A stretch of DNA of 64,000 nucleotides from Gonapodya sp. JEL0774 (taxonomy: Eukaryota > Monoblepharomycota > Monoblepharidomycetes > Monoblepharidales > Gonapodyaceae). Shown here piece after piece: positions 1 to 11,431 of the stretch (positions are counted from its first letter, which is position 1; each line of letters opens with the position of its first letter). The notes under the pieces were generated by a model that was not told the origin of the DNA, did not search any database, and saw nothing but the letters and a program-made list of their open reading frames with translations. The stretch covers positions 1 to 64,000 of the forward strand of contig JADIIX010000015.1 in assembly GCA_027604505.1 (NCBI GenBank), written 5' to 3'. Both the position numbers and the translations under genes were made by a program.

Positions 1-948
1 TGGCTCACTTGCAGCAAAGGAAGAAAGCTGGATTGATGTCCCTCTATCAAATATCTGTGACGTCTCTAGCAAGTATTTCTCTGCTACTTGGTGCTTAAAG
101 AGGTTTCAGGAGGGAGTGGGAAGTTTTGGAGGGGGGGTGGAGGAGGGGGGGAAGAAAAAAGAAGGAGTAAAGGGTGGAAGATGGTTTGAAGATTCAAAAA
201 AAACAATCAAGTACCAGCGGTGCGCAGCTTTCTGTCAAAGGAAGCCTGCATATCCTCCGTTGGTCCTAGTAGTCATACAATTTTTGTACGTCTATTGTAG
301 ATACTCAGAACCAGGACCTTATGGCGGGATGCCTCAAGAGTTCCAGGGAATTACGATGCAAAGTCAGGCAAGCACCAGAAAGAGCGATGTAGCAAACTCG
401 ACGAAAGAGGTATTGGAATCGACGGATTGAGGGAGATGGAGGGATTAAAAGTGGGAAAAGTGGCGAAGACGAGAACGCATTTAGTTAGGGGAGGGAGATG
501 CAGGGAAGAGAATGAAACGGATTGCATGACGCAGGGGCGGGCTGAAGAGGACATGGAGTGTGCAGAGCGAGAGGGGAATGGGTCTGTGGAGGGTTGGTTT
601 TGTAGATAGACACCGACCTTGCCAGTCATGTCTCTTGAATGGTCATGTTGAATGGTCATGACCTCATGACCATTCAAGAGATCTGTGTATTATGAGGGTC
701 GTATCTCGCGCGCCCCGGACCCTTCCCCAAATTCTCTTTAACGTCGTCTCAGGTGGCAACTGCTCGGGGGAGAGGGATCGGGACCCTTGCTGTGGACTCG
801 CTTGCGGTAATATGTGCTGCGGGGATTCGGTCATTCTCAAAATACATGAATCGGTTGACAAGAACGTACAAGAATAATAGATAAACGAGGGCAAAGAACA
901 CATTATACAAAAAAGGCAATAACCGTGCAACGCTGCAACAGCCGAAAT
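1..948. other. Left-edge region without a recognised gene
   Basis: No stretch here reads as a convincing protein. The open frames are short and made of low-complexity G/A-rich sequence around 100-200. The region probably holds the 3' flank of the minus-strand gene that ends at 949. The only structured element is the inverted repeat at 631-681, listed separately. Confidence 0.5.
631..681. repeat. Perfect 17-bp inverted repeat with an internal tandem 13-mer
   Basis: The left arm TCTCTTGAATGGTCATG (631-647) is exactly complementary to the right arm at 665-681. The 17-nt spacer starts with a second copy of TTGAATGGTCATG (648-660), so the same 13-mer occurs twice in direct order and once inverted. 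The element lies about 270 bp past the stop codon of the minus-strand gene ending at 949. It could form a cruciform in DNA or a hairpin in RNA. No function is known. Confidence 0.85.
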
Positions 949-2889
949 TCACAGTGAGCTCCCATCGCCGTGCTTCACATCCCCTTCATCCCGAACTCCA
1001 GTAGACCAGGAACTATCTGCCATTTCGTTTCCCACCACGGTCGTCAAGCCCACTTGCGCCCCTTCCGCTGTAACCACCTCAGTTGCCCTGCCAGCAACCA
1101 CAACTTCTTCAAGAGGCTCCATATATACAGGCGGTGCGACGGAGTTGCTCGGTTGGGGACTAGCTCGAATTCCTTGTCTACCCACATTTCCTAATTGAAC
1201 CTCATCCGAGTGCCCAACCAATTCATTACTCGCATGCGTGGAGTAGGCCGGTGCAGGAGGTTCTTCCCTGTGCCGTTCACTCGGCCAAATACCTCTGCCT
1301 CCACCCAACCATATGAGTACACCGCGGCCCCTGTTGGGTACATTCACGATATTCGGACGAGACCGATTGAAACCAGCTGCATCTCCTGACATCCCTACAA
1401 TCTTCATGAATGCGGCTCGTGGCCGGCTCGTAGATGTGGGCTTCACCCGCCACAGCGATCCTGCGTCGGTTTCGACTGAAGGGATTGGGGAGTCCTCAGT
1501 GGCAGCGGTTTGTGGGCGGGCGGGGGGAGGGAACATGGTATCAGGCGGAACGGAGGTCTCACGACTGAAGACTTGCCCGTAGCGAGGGGGAAGCGTCTCT
1601 GCAACATGGACTGAAGGGACAAACGTGGGCGGATGCAGCCGTATACAGACAGACTGTGGTGGAGGATGAAGAAGGAAGGATCATCATTTCGATGAAGATG
1701 GAGGAATCGGTACATTCAATAGTCGCTTGCACCGGTACTCACCACATACGGTGGCGTTCGAATTTGCACGTTGAAGTAGTCGAACATGCCCCTGTTCAGA
1801 GATTCGTCCGATCTAAGGAACCACTCAATTCCAGAGGTGCTATCAGCCTGATTGAAGAAGCCCAAAATAGTGGTAAGGGATCCATAGAACTGAGTTTCGG
1901 AGTCGGTGATGCAGTATCAGAGTTTGCTTAGCAGTAAAAGACTGAGGAAACACACACGTTCACGTTGGAAATGTAAAATTTGGCGAGCCAGAGAAGGCAA
2001 GATCCGATTATCATTGCCGAGAGCAACACGTTGACTGAAGAATGTGCGAAAGTATGACATGGTGAAACACTTGAGAAAACCTGCCGACAAGATCCCACCC
2101 AAAATGGTTGACGCGGTGCTGGACGAGCGAACAGCGAACACAGCAAAAGCAACAGAAAGTAGGGGGCACATGATTATGTAGAAGAAAGGGTACCTGAATT
2201 TGGGGAGAACATTGGCCGATTCAACATCACATCGCTGTGCGAAGTTACTCTTGACTTGATGAGTAACCCACCAAGGCTGAAACAAAGTGAATGGCGGACT
2301 TCGTTTATTGAGGAGTTCTATTCGCGCTCGGTATGGCGCCAGGTCCATCTTGGAGTCTCTCAGCAACAGACCGCTTGTCGAGGCGTATACACTGACTCAC
2401 CAACCCTGTCACTGCGATGGGCATATCCTCGTTCAGCCATATACATCGACTGTTCACTGGAAACGGGAACGCGGTGGGGGAGAAAAGAGAATGTTATATG
2501 TATGACACCGCAGAGACTTCATGTTGTTCTGCTCAAAGGGACAGAAAACATCATTTCCAATCATGAAAGTGGAGAACACTTACTGTAGTGACAACCTGAC
2601 TCCACCTTTCGAGAGATGGAAGCTCGTCGATTGACATGAAAGCGAAAGCCAGACAAGAAGTGCATACCTCGACACGATAGGGAATCTATGAGCAAAAAGG
2701 AAGAATCAAAAAGACAGTTCGAAGATTCGCTAGATTCAGCATCATCATGCGGAGGTGAGCAAAACTCCGTATCACCTCAATCCAATCACCCTCCATGCGC
2801 AAAGGCCGCTCCAATGTCTGAATGTGATCATCAGGATGGAAGAATGGTAAAATTGGTTCTGGCGAACTTCGCCGCGGCTCAGAAGTCAT
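949..2889 (-). CDS. Uncharacterised multi-exon membrane protein
   Basis: I do not recognise this protein. Coding-like exons run from a plausible ATG at 2889 (MTSEPRRSSPEPILPFF) to a TGA at 949-951. Around 2250-2370 the product reads ELLNKRSPPFTLFQPWWVTH. After an intron comes a hydrophobic segment (FFYIIMCPLLSVAFAVFAV, about 2190-2120) that looks membrane-spanning, then GILSAGFLKCFTMSYF, possibly a second one. A soluble stretch (about 1840-1745, EWFLRSDESLNRGMFDYFNV) follows. The last exon (about 1550-949) is proline- and serine-rich and probably disordered. At least five introns with GTGAGT-like donors are implied, but I could not fix every join. It could be a receptor-like or organelle membrane protein; that is only a guess from its hydrophobicity. 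Confidence 0.45.
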
Positions 2890-3269
2890 GATTGAAGGGG
2901 TGAAACGGTTGGAGGATTTATCAGTTGCGCATAAACTTTTCATTCTGCACATCATTATGACCACTACTGCTATTGTGCCTCATGTCCCACTCTGCATGAG
3001 TGCGTCCAAACGAAATACAAGCGAAGTACAGAATGCAAGATAATTTTCATTCTCTGTCTCTCTCCAATCTCGCTGTGGTCTGCGCTCGAAGTACTCCAGC
3101 AGTCCAGGTAACTCGTCAGTTTGACTCTTGCATAAAACGCTTCCAATACATTAATGTTTTGTACACCAATCCCTCTTCTATCTGCCATTTCTGAATCTTT
3201 TCAGTAATTATAGTGTGGGGTGACCTTCCCACCTACACCGGATGGAAGTCCGTGGAAAGTGCCCGCGCG

Positions 3270-6187
3270 ATGTCTGAAACGTCGTTTTCTGCAGATTCGC
3301 AAGTCCCAAAAAAGAAACCCAAGATTTCTCAGAGCGGGTCGTCTGCCAAACCTACTGGCCCTCTCTTCTCCTTTCCTCCTCCAGCAGAAGCGCGGACAAC
3401 TTCACCTCCGCTACCACATCAGACGAGAAAGATGGACGTTGATTCAGACCACATGGATGGAGAATCGGAGACGGTAATGTCAGCGGACGACTGCAAGCAG
3501 AAAGGAAACGAAGCGTTCAAAACGGCAAAGTATGTCATTCCACTTCCCTCCCATCCAGGGGCGAGCTTGAACGGAGCTCTGACCGGAAACTAATCCCTAT
3601 ATGTATTCAGGTACGAGGAGGCAATAGATTGGTACTCCAAAGCAATGGGTGGGTCTTCTTGAATAGGGATTGGGTGAAGATTCAAGTTGCACATCATTCT
3701 AAGGACGATGGGCGATGGATGCTGTGCACTGCAATTACTCTCTTATCTTACTATTGGACTGGAGATACAGCGTGTGGAAACGGCTGTGGCTCACTTTGAC
3801 GGGAGTGTCTTACAGCGTTCACCGCAAGAATGCAATCTAACGCACTTGTCTCATTCCAAATCCTCCACCATCCCCACCGGAAAGCTGCGGATCCTGCGTC
3901 TCCCACTCTTCCACTCAACCGCGCTGCCGCCTTCATCATGATTCGCAACCACTCTGCGGCTCTCGACGACGCCGCACTTTCCATCCGACTTGACGCAACC
4001 GTCAACCCCAAAGCATACGCTCGCGCCGCCAAAGCCGCTCTGGCTATGACCAAGTCACCGTCTCAAGTAAATGGAGTCGTACCAGGTATCAGGACCAGCA
4101 TTGGTGTCAATGGAAAAAGCAATGGAATGCACCCTCTGCTATCTGGGGAGAACGGCCCTGTTTGGTGGTTGAAGAAAGGAATTGAAAGGGCTGCATCAGA
4201 CAGAACTTCGAAAATAGCTCTAGAAAAGGAGGTAGAGTTTCTTTTTTTGTTTGCCCAGCGACAGGCTTTCGCTGCTCCATGTGCTTACTCATCTGCTTCT
4301 GTTTACCAGCTTGCTCCCTTTCCCAAGCTCTCCGAACTCCTCCACAAAGTCCCTGAGGCCCTTTTCCAATCAGATTATAAAGCCGCACTCGAGCACCTTG
4401 AGAGCGCTTTTCGTGTGGCAGATCCGCAGGTCGGGTACTCAGCAAGGGACAGTGAAAAGAAGAGTAAGTGTTTATCGTTGTTTTTTGCTGCGCGCACTCA
4501 GAATTCTAGCGCAAAAGTAATCTCAGGTTCCTACAGCATTCTCCACAATTCCTCCCCATTCCGCCACGTCAGGAGCAGATTCCATGGCAGGCGTTCCTCT
4601 TGAGTGGCGCGTTCTCAGGGGACAGATTTTGTGCGCACTGTGTGAATTCGATGAAGCGCAGAAGGTGGCCAGGTGATTTGATGTCGAAGCAGTTTTGGAC
4701 AAGCCACAGACTGACCCTATCCGACTCCAAAGTGCTCTACTTCCCCTCGCTCCCACTTCTCCCACCATCCTTGTTCTCTTAGCTGGTACTCAGTTCCTCC
4801 GTGACAGCCCTTCCTCCCACGTGTATCCGTACCTTACCAGGTCACTCCAATACGACCCCGACCACACGCCCAGTCGACACCTCCTGAAACTCGCCAAGCG
4901 AGTGGAACGATTGCGAGCAGAAGGAAATGATGAGTTTGGTAAAGGTCGACTCGATGCAGCGAAGGCTAAGTGGGAGGAGGCCGAGAGGGATGTATTTGTC
5001 GGAATGACCGCTGGGATGCTTGGTTGGTGGAAAGAGGAAAAGGACGAAGAAGGGGGTGTAGAGCTCAAGCGTGGTAAATCTGTGACGGAGATGGAGGGAG
5101 AGGCATGGAGGGGCGGAGTTGTCCGAGTGAAGTTGTTAAGTAATCTAGCCAACGCCGCGAGCAAGGTAACGATTACTCACACTTGCAACCGTTCATTGAA
5201 ATTGACGTGCTGCTGCCTCTCACAGTCTTCGGCATCCGACGCCCTCGCCATCTCCAACGAAGCAATCTGTTTACTTTCTATTCTCTCTCATCCTTCTAAT
5301 CACGCTACAATCCACGCGCAAGAGATGAAGTCCAGTCCTTACGAGGCCTTGTTTCTCAAACTCCACCTTCGCAGAGCAGATGCTGAATCTAAACTCAACA
5401 TGTGGCAGGATGCAGTGCGGGATTACACCCTCTGCGAAGGCATTAAGGGGAAGGATGCAGGTATGGCAAAAAGTCAATATCACGATGGTAGCATTGGCCT
5501 CATTGTATCGCTCGTCCAGATATTGCCCGGGCACTGAGGAACGCAAAAGCAGAAGCCAAGCAGGCATCAAAGAAGGACTACTATAAGATTTTGGGTGTCG
5601 ACAAGAGCGCAAGCGAGGAAGAACTGAAAAAGGTCCGGTTTTGAGACTCCAAGTACTCCATCTTCACACGTTGCTTTACCACAGACATCAATCTGTTTTC
5701 TTGTTCTTTTTTTGCAACTCTGTTGACCCAGGCGTATCGTAAGATGGCTCTTAAGTACCATCCGGATAAAAACGCTTCGCTGTCTGAAGAGGAAAAAATC
5801 CAGGCAGAGAAACAGTTCAAGGACGTCAGCGAAGGTGAGTAAGGAGGTTTATGTTGTTCAATTTGCAGTCGCTGACTCTGGTTTTCGCCATTGTTGCGGA
5901 ACGATAAATATTTGTTAGCGTATAACATACTTACCGATACAAGAAAGCGGCAGATTTATGATGCAGGCGGAGACTTGGACGGTCCGGACATGGATAGTGG
6001 AATGCCCGGAATGCATGGAATGCCTGGAGGAGTGGATATGCAAGATATCTTGCAAATGTTCTTTGCACAGCAGGGTGGTATGCCTGGAATGGGCGGGTTT
6101 GGAGATGGACACGGTCATCCTTTCATGGGCGGGATGGGTGGCGGAATGCCGCACGGCCGGAGGGGTCGTGGTGGCCATCGGCATTGA
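3270..6187 (+). CDS. DNAJC7: DnaJ subfamily C member 7-like co-chaperone (TPR repeats plus C-terminal J domain)
   Basis: This is a cytosolic Hsp70/Hsp90 co-chaperone. TPR repeats bind the chaperones' EEVD tails and the J domain stimulates Hsp70 ATPase. The start at 3270 gives a disordered head. TPR-like stretches follow in separate exons ([20 protein letters not shown] near 3490-3650; [20 protein letters not shown] near 3915; [20 protein letters not shown] near 4910; [20 protein letters not shown] near 5380). The J domain starts at [18 protein letters not shown] (about 5575), is split by an intron, and continues with [14 protein letters not shown], which carries the essential HPD. The tail is Gly/Met/His-rich (5970-6187), like DNAJB-type tails. 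Compared with animal DNAJC7 there are extra insertions between TPR exons (for example around 3835-3910). Around eight introns of 60-130 nt are implied. The next gene starts 220 bp downstream on the same strand. Confidence 0.85.
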
Positions 6188-6407
6188 TTGTATTACTGGA
6201 CAGAATTTTTTGAGCCAATTAGCACTTATTCAAAGAGTCGGATAGAGCAGTGCCGATCAACGATTCTGCTAATCGGAATCTTCTTTGAATGTGTCATGGG
6301 GATTCTGACATGACGAGCACGGAAGCTTTGGTCACTGCCGACCCATTGTTATAAGAAAGTCCACTACCGCACACCTTCTCACCATTTTCAGGGGGGGGGG
6401 TCACTCA

Positions 6408-9049
6408 ATGCAGTCCTCGGTGACGAGCAATACCGCACTCATCCGATCCATCACTCGCAAATCAGTCTTCGCGCCCGCAATTGCAACCAGTCTTGGCTGC
6501 GCACAGTTGACTGGCGGCAACAGTAGTTCGCTCACCTCGAAATCAGCTCCTCCTGGGAGCCCCATCACCGCATCGAAGTTTGGAAAAGCACCTAGTCGAC
6601 TGGTTTCTGTTGAGAAAGGTGTGCAGTCGGTGACTGCTGTTCTTTCGCGAAGACAGGTGCGTGATGTTCGGTTTTGGGAAGATTTGAAGTTTCCATATGT
6701 TTCGTCGCATTCGCGCGTTGTGCTCCACTTCCACATGATGGTGTTCCTCACTCTCTCACTCCAATACATGCGACACGCATTCTGCTGAACCCATAGATGT
6801 CCACCCCAATAGTACGACCTGGGCCCCAAACGGCTGGTCCCACCGATCCTGAGGTCGTCCGCAAGCATCTTGATAATGCTCGCCTGATTGTTCTCAATCG
6901 ACCGAAAGCTCTAAATGCACTTTCGACGTCCATGTGCCTCGAAATGGTAGCTGCTCTGGAGGTGAGCATTCTCGATCCTCCTGATATGTCGCAGGGACGA
7001 GAGGATGACCAAGGGTTTCATCCGGAAGATGAGCTTTGTCTGCGATGTCAGATCGGTGGCATGCTGATTTTGCGGGCTCTTGAGTAGGCAGGCCTGGAGA
7101 AAATAGCCGGTTTGAGTTGCCTCTCTATGGGAATTCTATCCGGTTTCCAATTTTACAGCCCGACTTTCTAAAATTGTGACCAACTTTCCAGAGTTGGGAC
7201 AAACTCGAAAACGTCAGTACAATCATTCTTACACACAGCCCGGAAGTAAGAGCATTCTGTGCGGGAGGCGACATAAAAAGTATGTGCCAGCGGATCACTC
7301 TTGCAATTATTGCTCCATATCATCTCCGTTTCTCGCATCGAAGACGTTGCTATTGATGCCAAGAAGGGCGATTTGCATTCTGCGCTGTCCTTCTTCGACG
7401 AAGAGTACAAGTTGGACCACATGATCGCCACTCTTGACACACCGTTCATCAGCATAATGGATGGGATCACAAGTGAGTGGTATACCTAAACCTATCCTGA
7501 AGTTGCCCATCGGAACATCGGCTTTCGTTTGCCACTCCCTAATCCGGAATACTTCCTCAATACCAGTGGGCGGAGGTGTTGGTCTTTCTGTTCATGCACC
7601 GATTCGAATTGCGACGGAGCGAACTCTTTTCGCTATGCCCGAGACAGCTATTGGCTTCTTTCCCGATGTGGGGGCGTCGTTTTTCCTCTCCCGCCTCGAT
7701 GGTGAGCTGGGAACGTACCTCGGTCTCACTGGAAGACGGCTCAAAGGCGAGGAAGTCTTGTGAGTGTCTGCTCTCGGGGGAAGTTACTGGTTTGTGATAA
7801 ATGGTCCGTTGAACACATTCCAGGCTTGCCGGAATTGCCACCCACTATGTACCCCAAGCCCGCATCCCGGCGTTGATCGAGCGACTTTCTCAACTTCCTT
7901 CCAAGAACTTACTTGCCGTCCAGCAGGCTGTGGAAGAATTCGTAGCAGAGCCTCCAACCACAGAAAAGTGGAACTCGTGGGCGCTCGCGGGTGCCAACCG
8001 GGAGGTAATCGATCGGTGCTTTGGAGGAAAGGAAGACGTGGAGGATATTCTAAAAGCTCTGGAGAAAGATGAGGTGAGCACAATTTCCAGGGTGCGGTTT
8101 TGAACACAGCAAGTCTCGGCTGTTGAATCAAGCGCCTCTATGCAGAGCCCGTTCGCGAAGGAGACTCTCGACTATCTTACGAAGATGTCACCCACAGCAA
8201 TGAAAGTGTCTCTGACACAGATTCGGAAGGGCAAGGTAATGGACATTGCAAACGTGTTCAAGATGGAGTTTAGATTATGCCAGGAGTTTGTCGTGAGTAG
8301 CGAGTTGTGGTTATTTTTTTGCACATATATCAAGCAGCCTTCGTTTCAACATTCAGGACTTTCAAAACAACTCTCCCGACCTTCACGAGGGTGTCTCCGC
8401 CGTTCTTATACGAAAAGACAACGCTCCGCAGTGGAACCCGCCCCTGGAATCCATCACTACCATTAAACTCCCATACATTAGGCGCACGTACTTCGCAACC
8501 GTCGAAGATATGAAGAGTCGAGGAAAATCTTACAACGATGTCGAACTGAAGAATGATCGGACTTACTTCGAGTACCCTCATCGTTTCGTTACCGGGTTTC
8601 CGAAGGAGGATGACGTGGAGAACGTTGTCAAGGGATATGTCAAGGGTCTCAGTGACTACGCTCCGACGAAGGCGGAGGTTGTGGATTGGTGAGTCGAATC
8701 TAAAGGTTGACTGCGGTATAGGTTCGATTGTCCAACCGTACTTGTGGTCGCGGGTTCATGCGCTAGGTTCCTTAAACACTGGGGTGCCTTTCCAAACCCA
8801 CCAGTTGACAAAGATCCTTACGCAGCTACAACGCCAGTACCACCGCTTCACCCGAAGCCCTCGATTCCTTACCTTTCTACGTCTCGCCTTGGACCTTACG
8901 GCTCTAAGGCCTTCGAACCTCCACCCTCAGTTTTGGCTGATTTGGTAGGTTTCGGGAGGGCGAAGAACGGTCTCAAGGAGAGGGTTGAGGCTGTTCTCGA
9001 GAGCGCATGTAAAGTGAAAGATGCTGAAGGCGTCGAATACGTCGAGTGA
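6408..9049 (+). CDS. 3-hydroxyisobutyryl-CoA hydrolase, mitochondrial; mS47-like with C-terminal extension
   Basis: This is a crotonase-fold enzyme of valine breakdown that hydrolyses 3-hydroxyisobutyryl-CoA. The fungal orthologue (yeast Ehd3) is also mitoribosomal protein mS47. The N-terminus ([20 protein letters not shown]) is basic and hydroxylated, as expected for mitochondrial import. Family motifs in order: [18 protein letters not shown] (about 6888), [11 protein letters not shown] (about 7249-7279), [17 protein letters not shown] (about 7568), [20 protein letters not shown] (about 7630) and [20 protein letters not shown] (about 8390). The Glu and Asp of the [10 protein letters not shown] segment match the active-site region. 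About 150 residues follow the usual HIBCH end, including [12 protein letters not shown] and [10 protein letters not shown], and stop at 9049. Mammalian HIBCH lacks this tail, whereas yeast mS47 is also long. About eight introns. Confidence 0.88.
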
Positions 9050-9748
9050 GTGGACGGTCTCCTTTATATTCGCACAGTTATTAATGATTACTGGACATGA
9101 CCAGATGGGCAGGAGTTGGAAAACTGGGATCAGCACGGGGGAAAATCTAGATAATATTTGTCTACGCAATTCTTGTTGTCCGCCAAATAGAGTTTTGCAC
9201 GGGGAATGGCGTGCAACAGCGATCCCGCATTTGCCAACTGACCTCTCCATCCCATCATTTTCCTGACCTCGAGTGTAGGTATATACCCTACCATTAGAAA
9301 TGAATGGAGAGGGTTCTTTGAAATACACGTTTGTGGTTCCACCTAACTGCACTTAAAATTTCGGCCTGCTGCGCCACAACGAGCTCCCACCCACCGCGTG
9401 ACCACTGCTGCACTAGAAACTCAAATAAGCTCGCTCCATCACTCTCGTTCTCCCTCAGCACACCTTTAATAACTCCCCTACTAATACTGTGAGGCTCCAA
9501 GGTAGCACGGGTGGAGAAAGTGTGTGCGAGAGTTACCAAAACTGAATGGATAACGCTCCGTTCTCCTCCATGACATAGGAAAGTGACTTCACTTCAAATC
9601 AACCAAGTATCGATTTAGCTGTGATCGTTCTCAGTGAGCTTATTGAATCGAGGTCATCCGAATAAGTTGTAGGAATGGTCAAGGGTAAACTTTTTCCCGC
9701 CGCAGCTACCCCTGAAACTACTCAGAACAAAAAACCAACAAGGCAAAG
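9050..9748. other. Intergenic region with a possible short minus-strand coding stretch
   Basis: This lies between the HIBCH-like and Yippee genes. On the minus strand, 9294-9600 stays open for about 100 codons and looks moderately coding-like (GASLFEFLVQQWSRGGWELV), but there is no in-frame ATG and no family I recognise. It may be an exon of an unannotated small gene or chance. The 9600-9748 part presumably holds the Yippee promoter; no TATA box stands out. Confidence 0.25.
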
Positions 9749-10396
9749 ATGGGGCAGATATACAGACTTTTCCTCGACTCGAGCGACTCGGATTCTTCAG
9801 CGCCTAAAAGAGTGTACGGCTGCGTTATGTGCAGAACCCACTTATCCACGAACGATTCGATTATATCCAAGGTAGATATGCTGTTGGACCGTTCCTGCTT
9901 CCACAAATAGCTTCTCCTGACCGTGCTCTCTGGACTTTGAACGGGATCAAACAAGACCTTTCAAGGTGGGCCTTTGTTGAACCCCTGCTTCGATAAATTT
10001 TGCCGCAAGCTCTTGGGCAACGTCCTTCGTTTGAATAGGACACACTGGCAAGGCGTGGTTGTTCCACCAATGCGTCAACGTCATTGAAGGCCCGTCGGAA
10101 GAGCGTAGCATGACGACGGGCATTCATGTTGTGAAAGATATTGGTTGCGCCCAATGTGGATCTGGTAGGCCAAGGCATTTTCTGAAGCATCTGATCAAAT
10201 CAAGAACTCAACTGGATTTTTCGACCTCATCTGAACAGTCGTGGGTTGGAAATACGAGAAAGCTTACGAATCAACGCAAAAGTACAAAGAAGGAAAGTAC
10301 AGTAAGTAAGATGCGGTCTCCTCGTTTGATCTCTACATTTCAACAGCGCGATTCGACATAGTACTGGAAAGAGCATTACTCTGCGAGGTCTCCTAA
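9749..10396 (+). CDS. Yippee-family zinc-binding protein
   Basis: Yippee proteins are small zinc-binding beta-tent proteins (YPEL in animals, Moh1 in yeast). Five exons join in phase: 9749-9871, 9956-9965, 10039-10164, 10239-10301 and 10347-10396, giving 123 residues, the usual family length. Both CxxC knuckles are present: YGCVMCRTHL near the start and DIGCAQCGS later. Other family signatures are GHTGKAWLFHQCVNV, TTGIHVVKDI and GWKYEKAYESTQKYKEGKY. Exon 2 is only 10 nt (ACCTTTCAAG); it is needed to encode the FQG step that the family always has, and removing it breaks the frame. The short C-terminus RFDIVLERALLCEVS ends at TAA. The ATG at 9749 gives the normal family start, so I prefer it to an upstream ATG in another frame. 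Confidence 0.93.
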
Positions 10397-11431
10397 GTTG
10401 CTCACACAAGCCAAGTCGCCAGCACAACATTTCGCTTAACGGATCAATCACAACTCCTTCCCTCCCTAAGCCCTCAAACCGAGACGGAAATTGTGTATAT
10501 ACGCGAACACTCCAATATTCTCTCTCGCCACCCCCACCCTCCCCTTCCCCTTCCCGGGCATACCCGTGCGGCGTAGCGAGATGGAATTCCTTGGTCCACC
10601 GATCCCCCGAGAAAGTTCGAACCCCGAACAATAAGTAAGAAATAAATATTCTTCTTTTCCCTTAATGCCTACAGAAGATGTAAAGAGGATGCGCCCTTTC
10701 AATTTTATGATTAGTCCCGTTTGTTTACAACATCGCCACTGTTTTTCATTGCTCATCCTCCTCAATCCGCATCCGCACTTAATAGACATAATTCACACAG
10801 ATGTTGTGGTTCCTCTAGGGGTGTGCAGCAGAACGAGCCTATTATACACAATTATGATGATCCACGTACTTCATCCCGTGCTTCATGTGCTGGCGGTGAT
10901 TGTTTCTCGTGATTTGCTGTGTGCGCCTTGGCACAGTTACCAACAGCCCCATAGCCGCCCCATTAAAATGATTTAGCTTTGCAATGGATGAAATTGTCCT
11001 TGGGTGATCTTTCACCGTTTGTGACTGGGGCCTTGTTATGACTCAAGGGGTTGAAGTTCGAGTGGATAGCCACGATACCCGTGAGAGGAGATCGCAGCTG
11101 TGACAACGTGGTCCACTCCATTCAGAATTATTACCTACACGATTAGCGGACAACCTGTGGATCAGCGATCCGCCTTTGAACTCGCTCTCTTGACTGCGAG
11201 CTTACGACTGCATGAGGTTTTTGGTCACGTCAATGTTGAGAGCGATAAGAATGGAGAAAGGCACAGTGAAGAGGCCGACTGGTCAAGGGACGGTAAAGCA
11301 GTCTGCAAATCTTCGGTTCGTGGGAGGGGCTGGTCAGAAATAATCTCCATGTGATTAAATTTATGAAAGAAACACCAAATGTGCGTAATTGAAAATCACG
11401 GCAAGGGATTGTCAGTCGGTCATTGATACTA
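10397..11431. other. Intergenic, convergent gene ends
   Basis: This is the space between the Yippee stop codon and the end of the minus-strand gene at 11432. Open frames here are short and unlike proteins. There is a C-rich tract near 10528-10555. I see no RNA gene or repeat. Confidence 0.5.

Noticed and set aside
116-430. Open frame of 104 codons in a G/A-rich tract
   Set aside because: Low-complexity Gly/Lys/Glu sequence with no protein-like pattern; no homology recognised.
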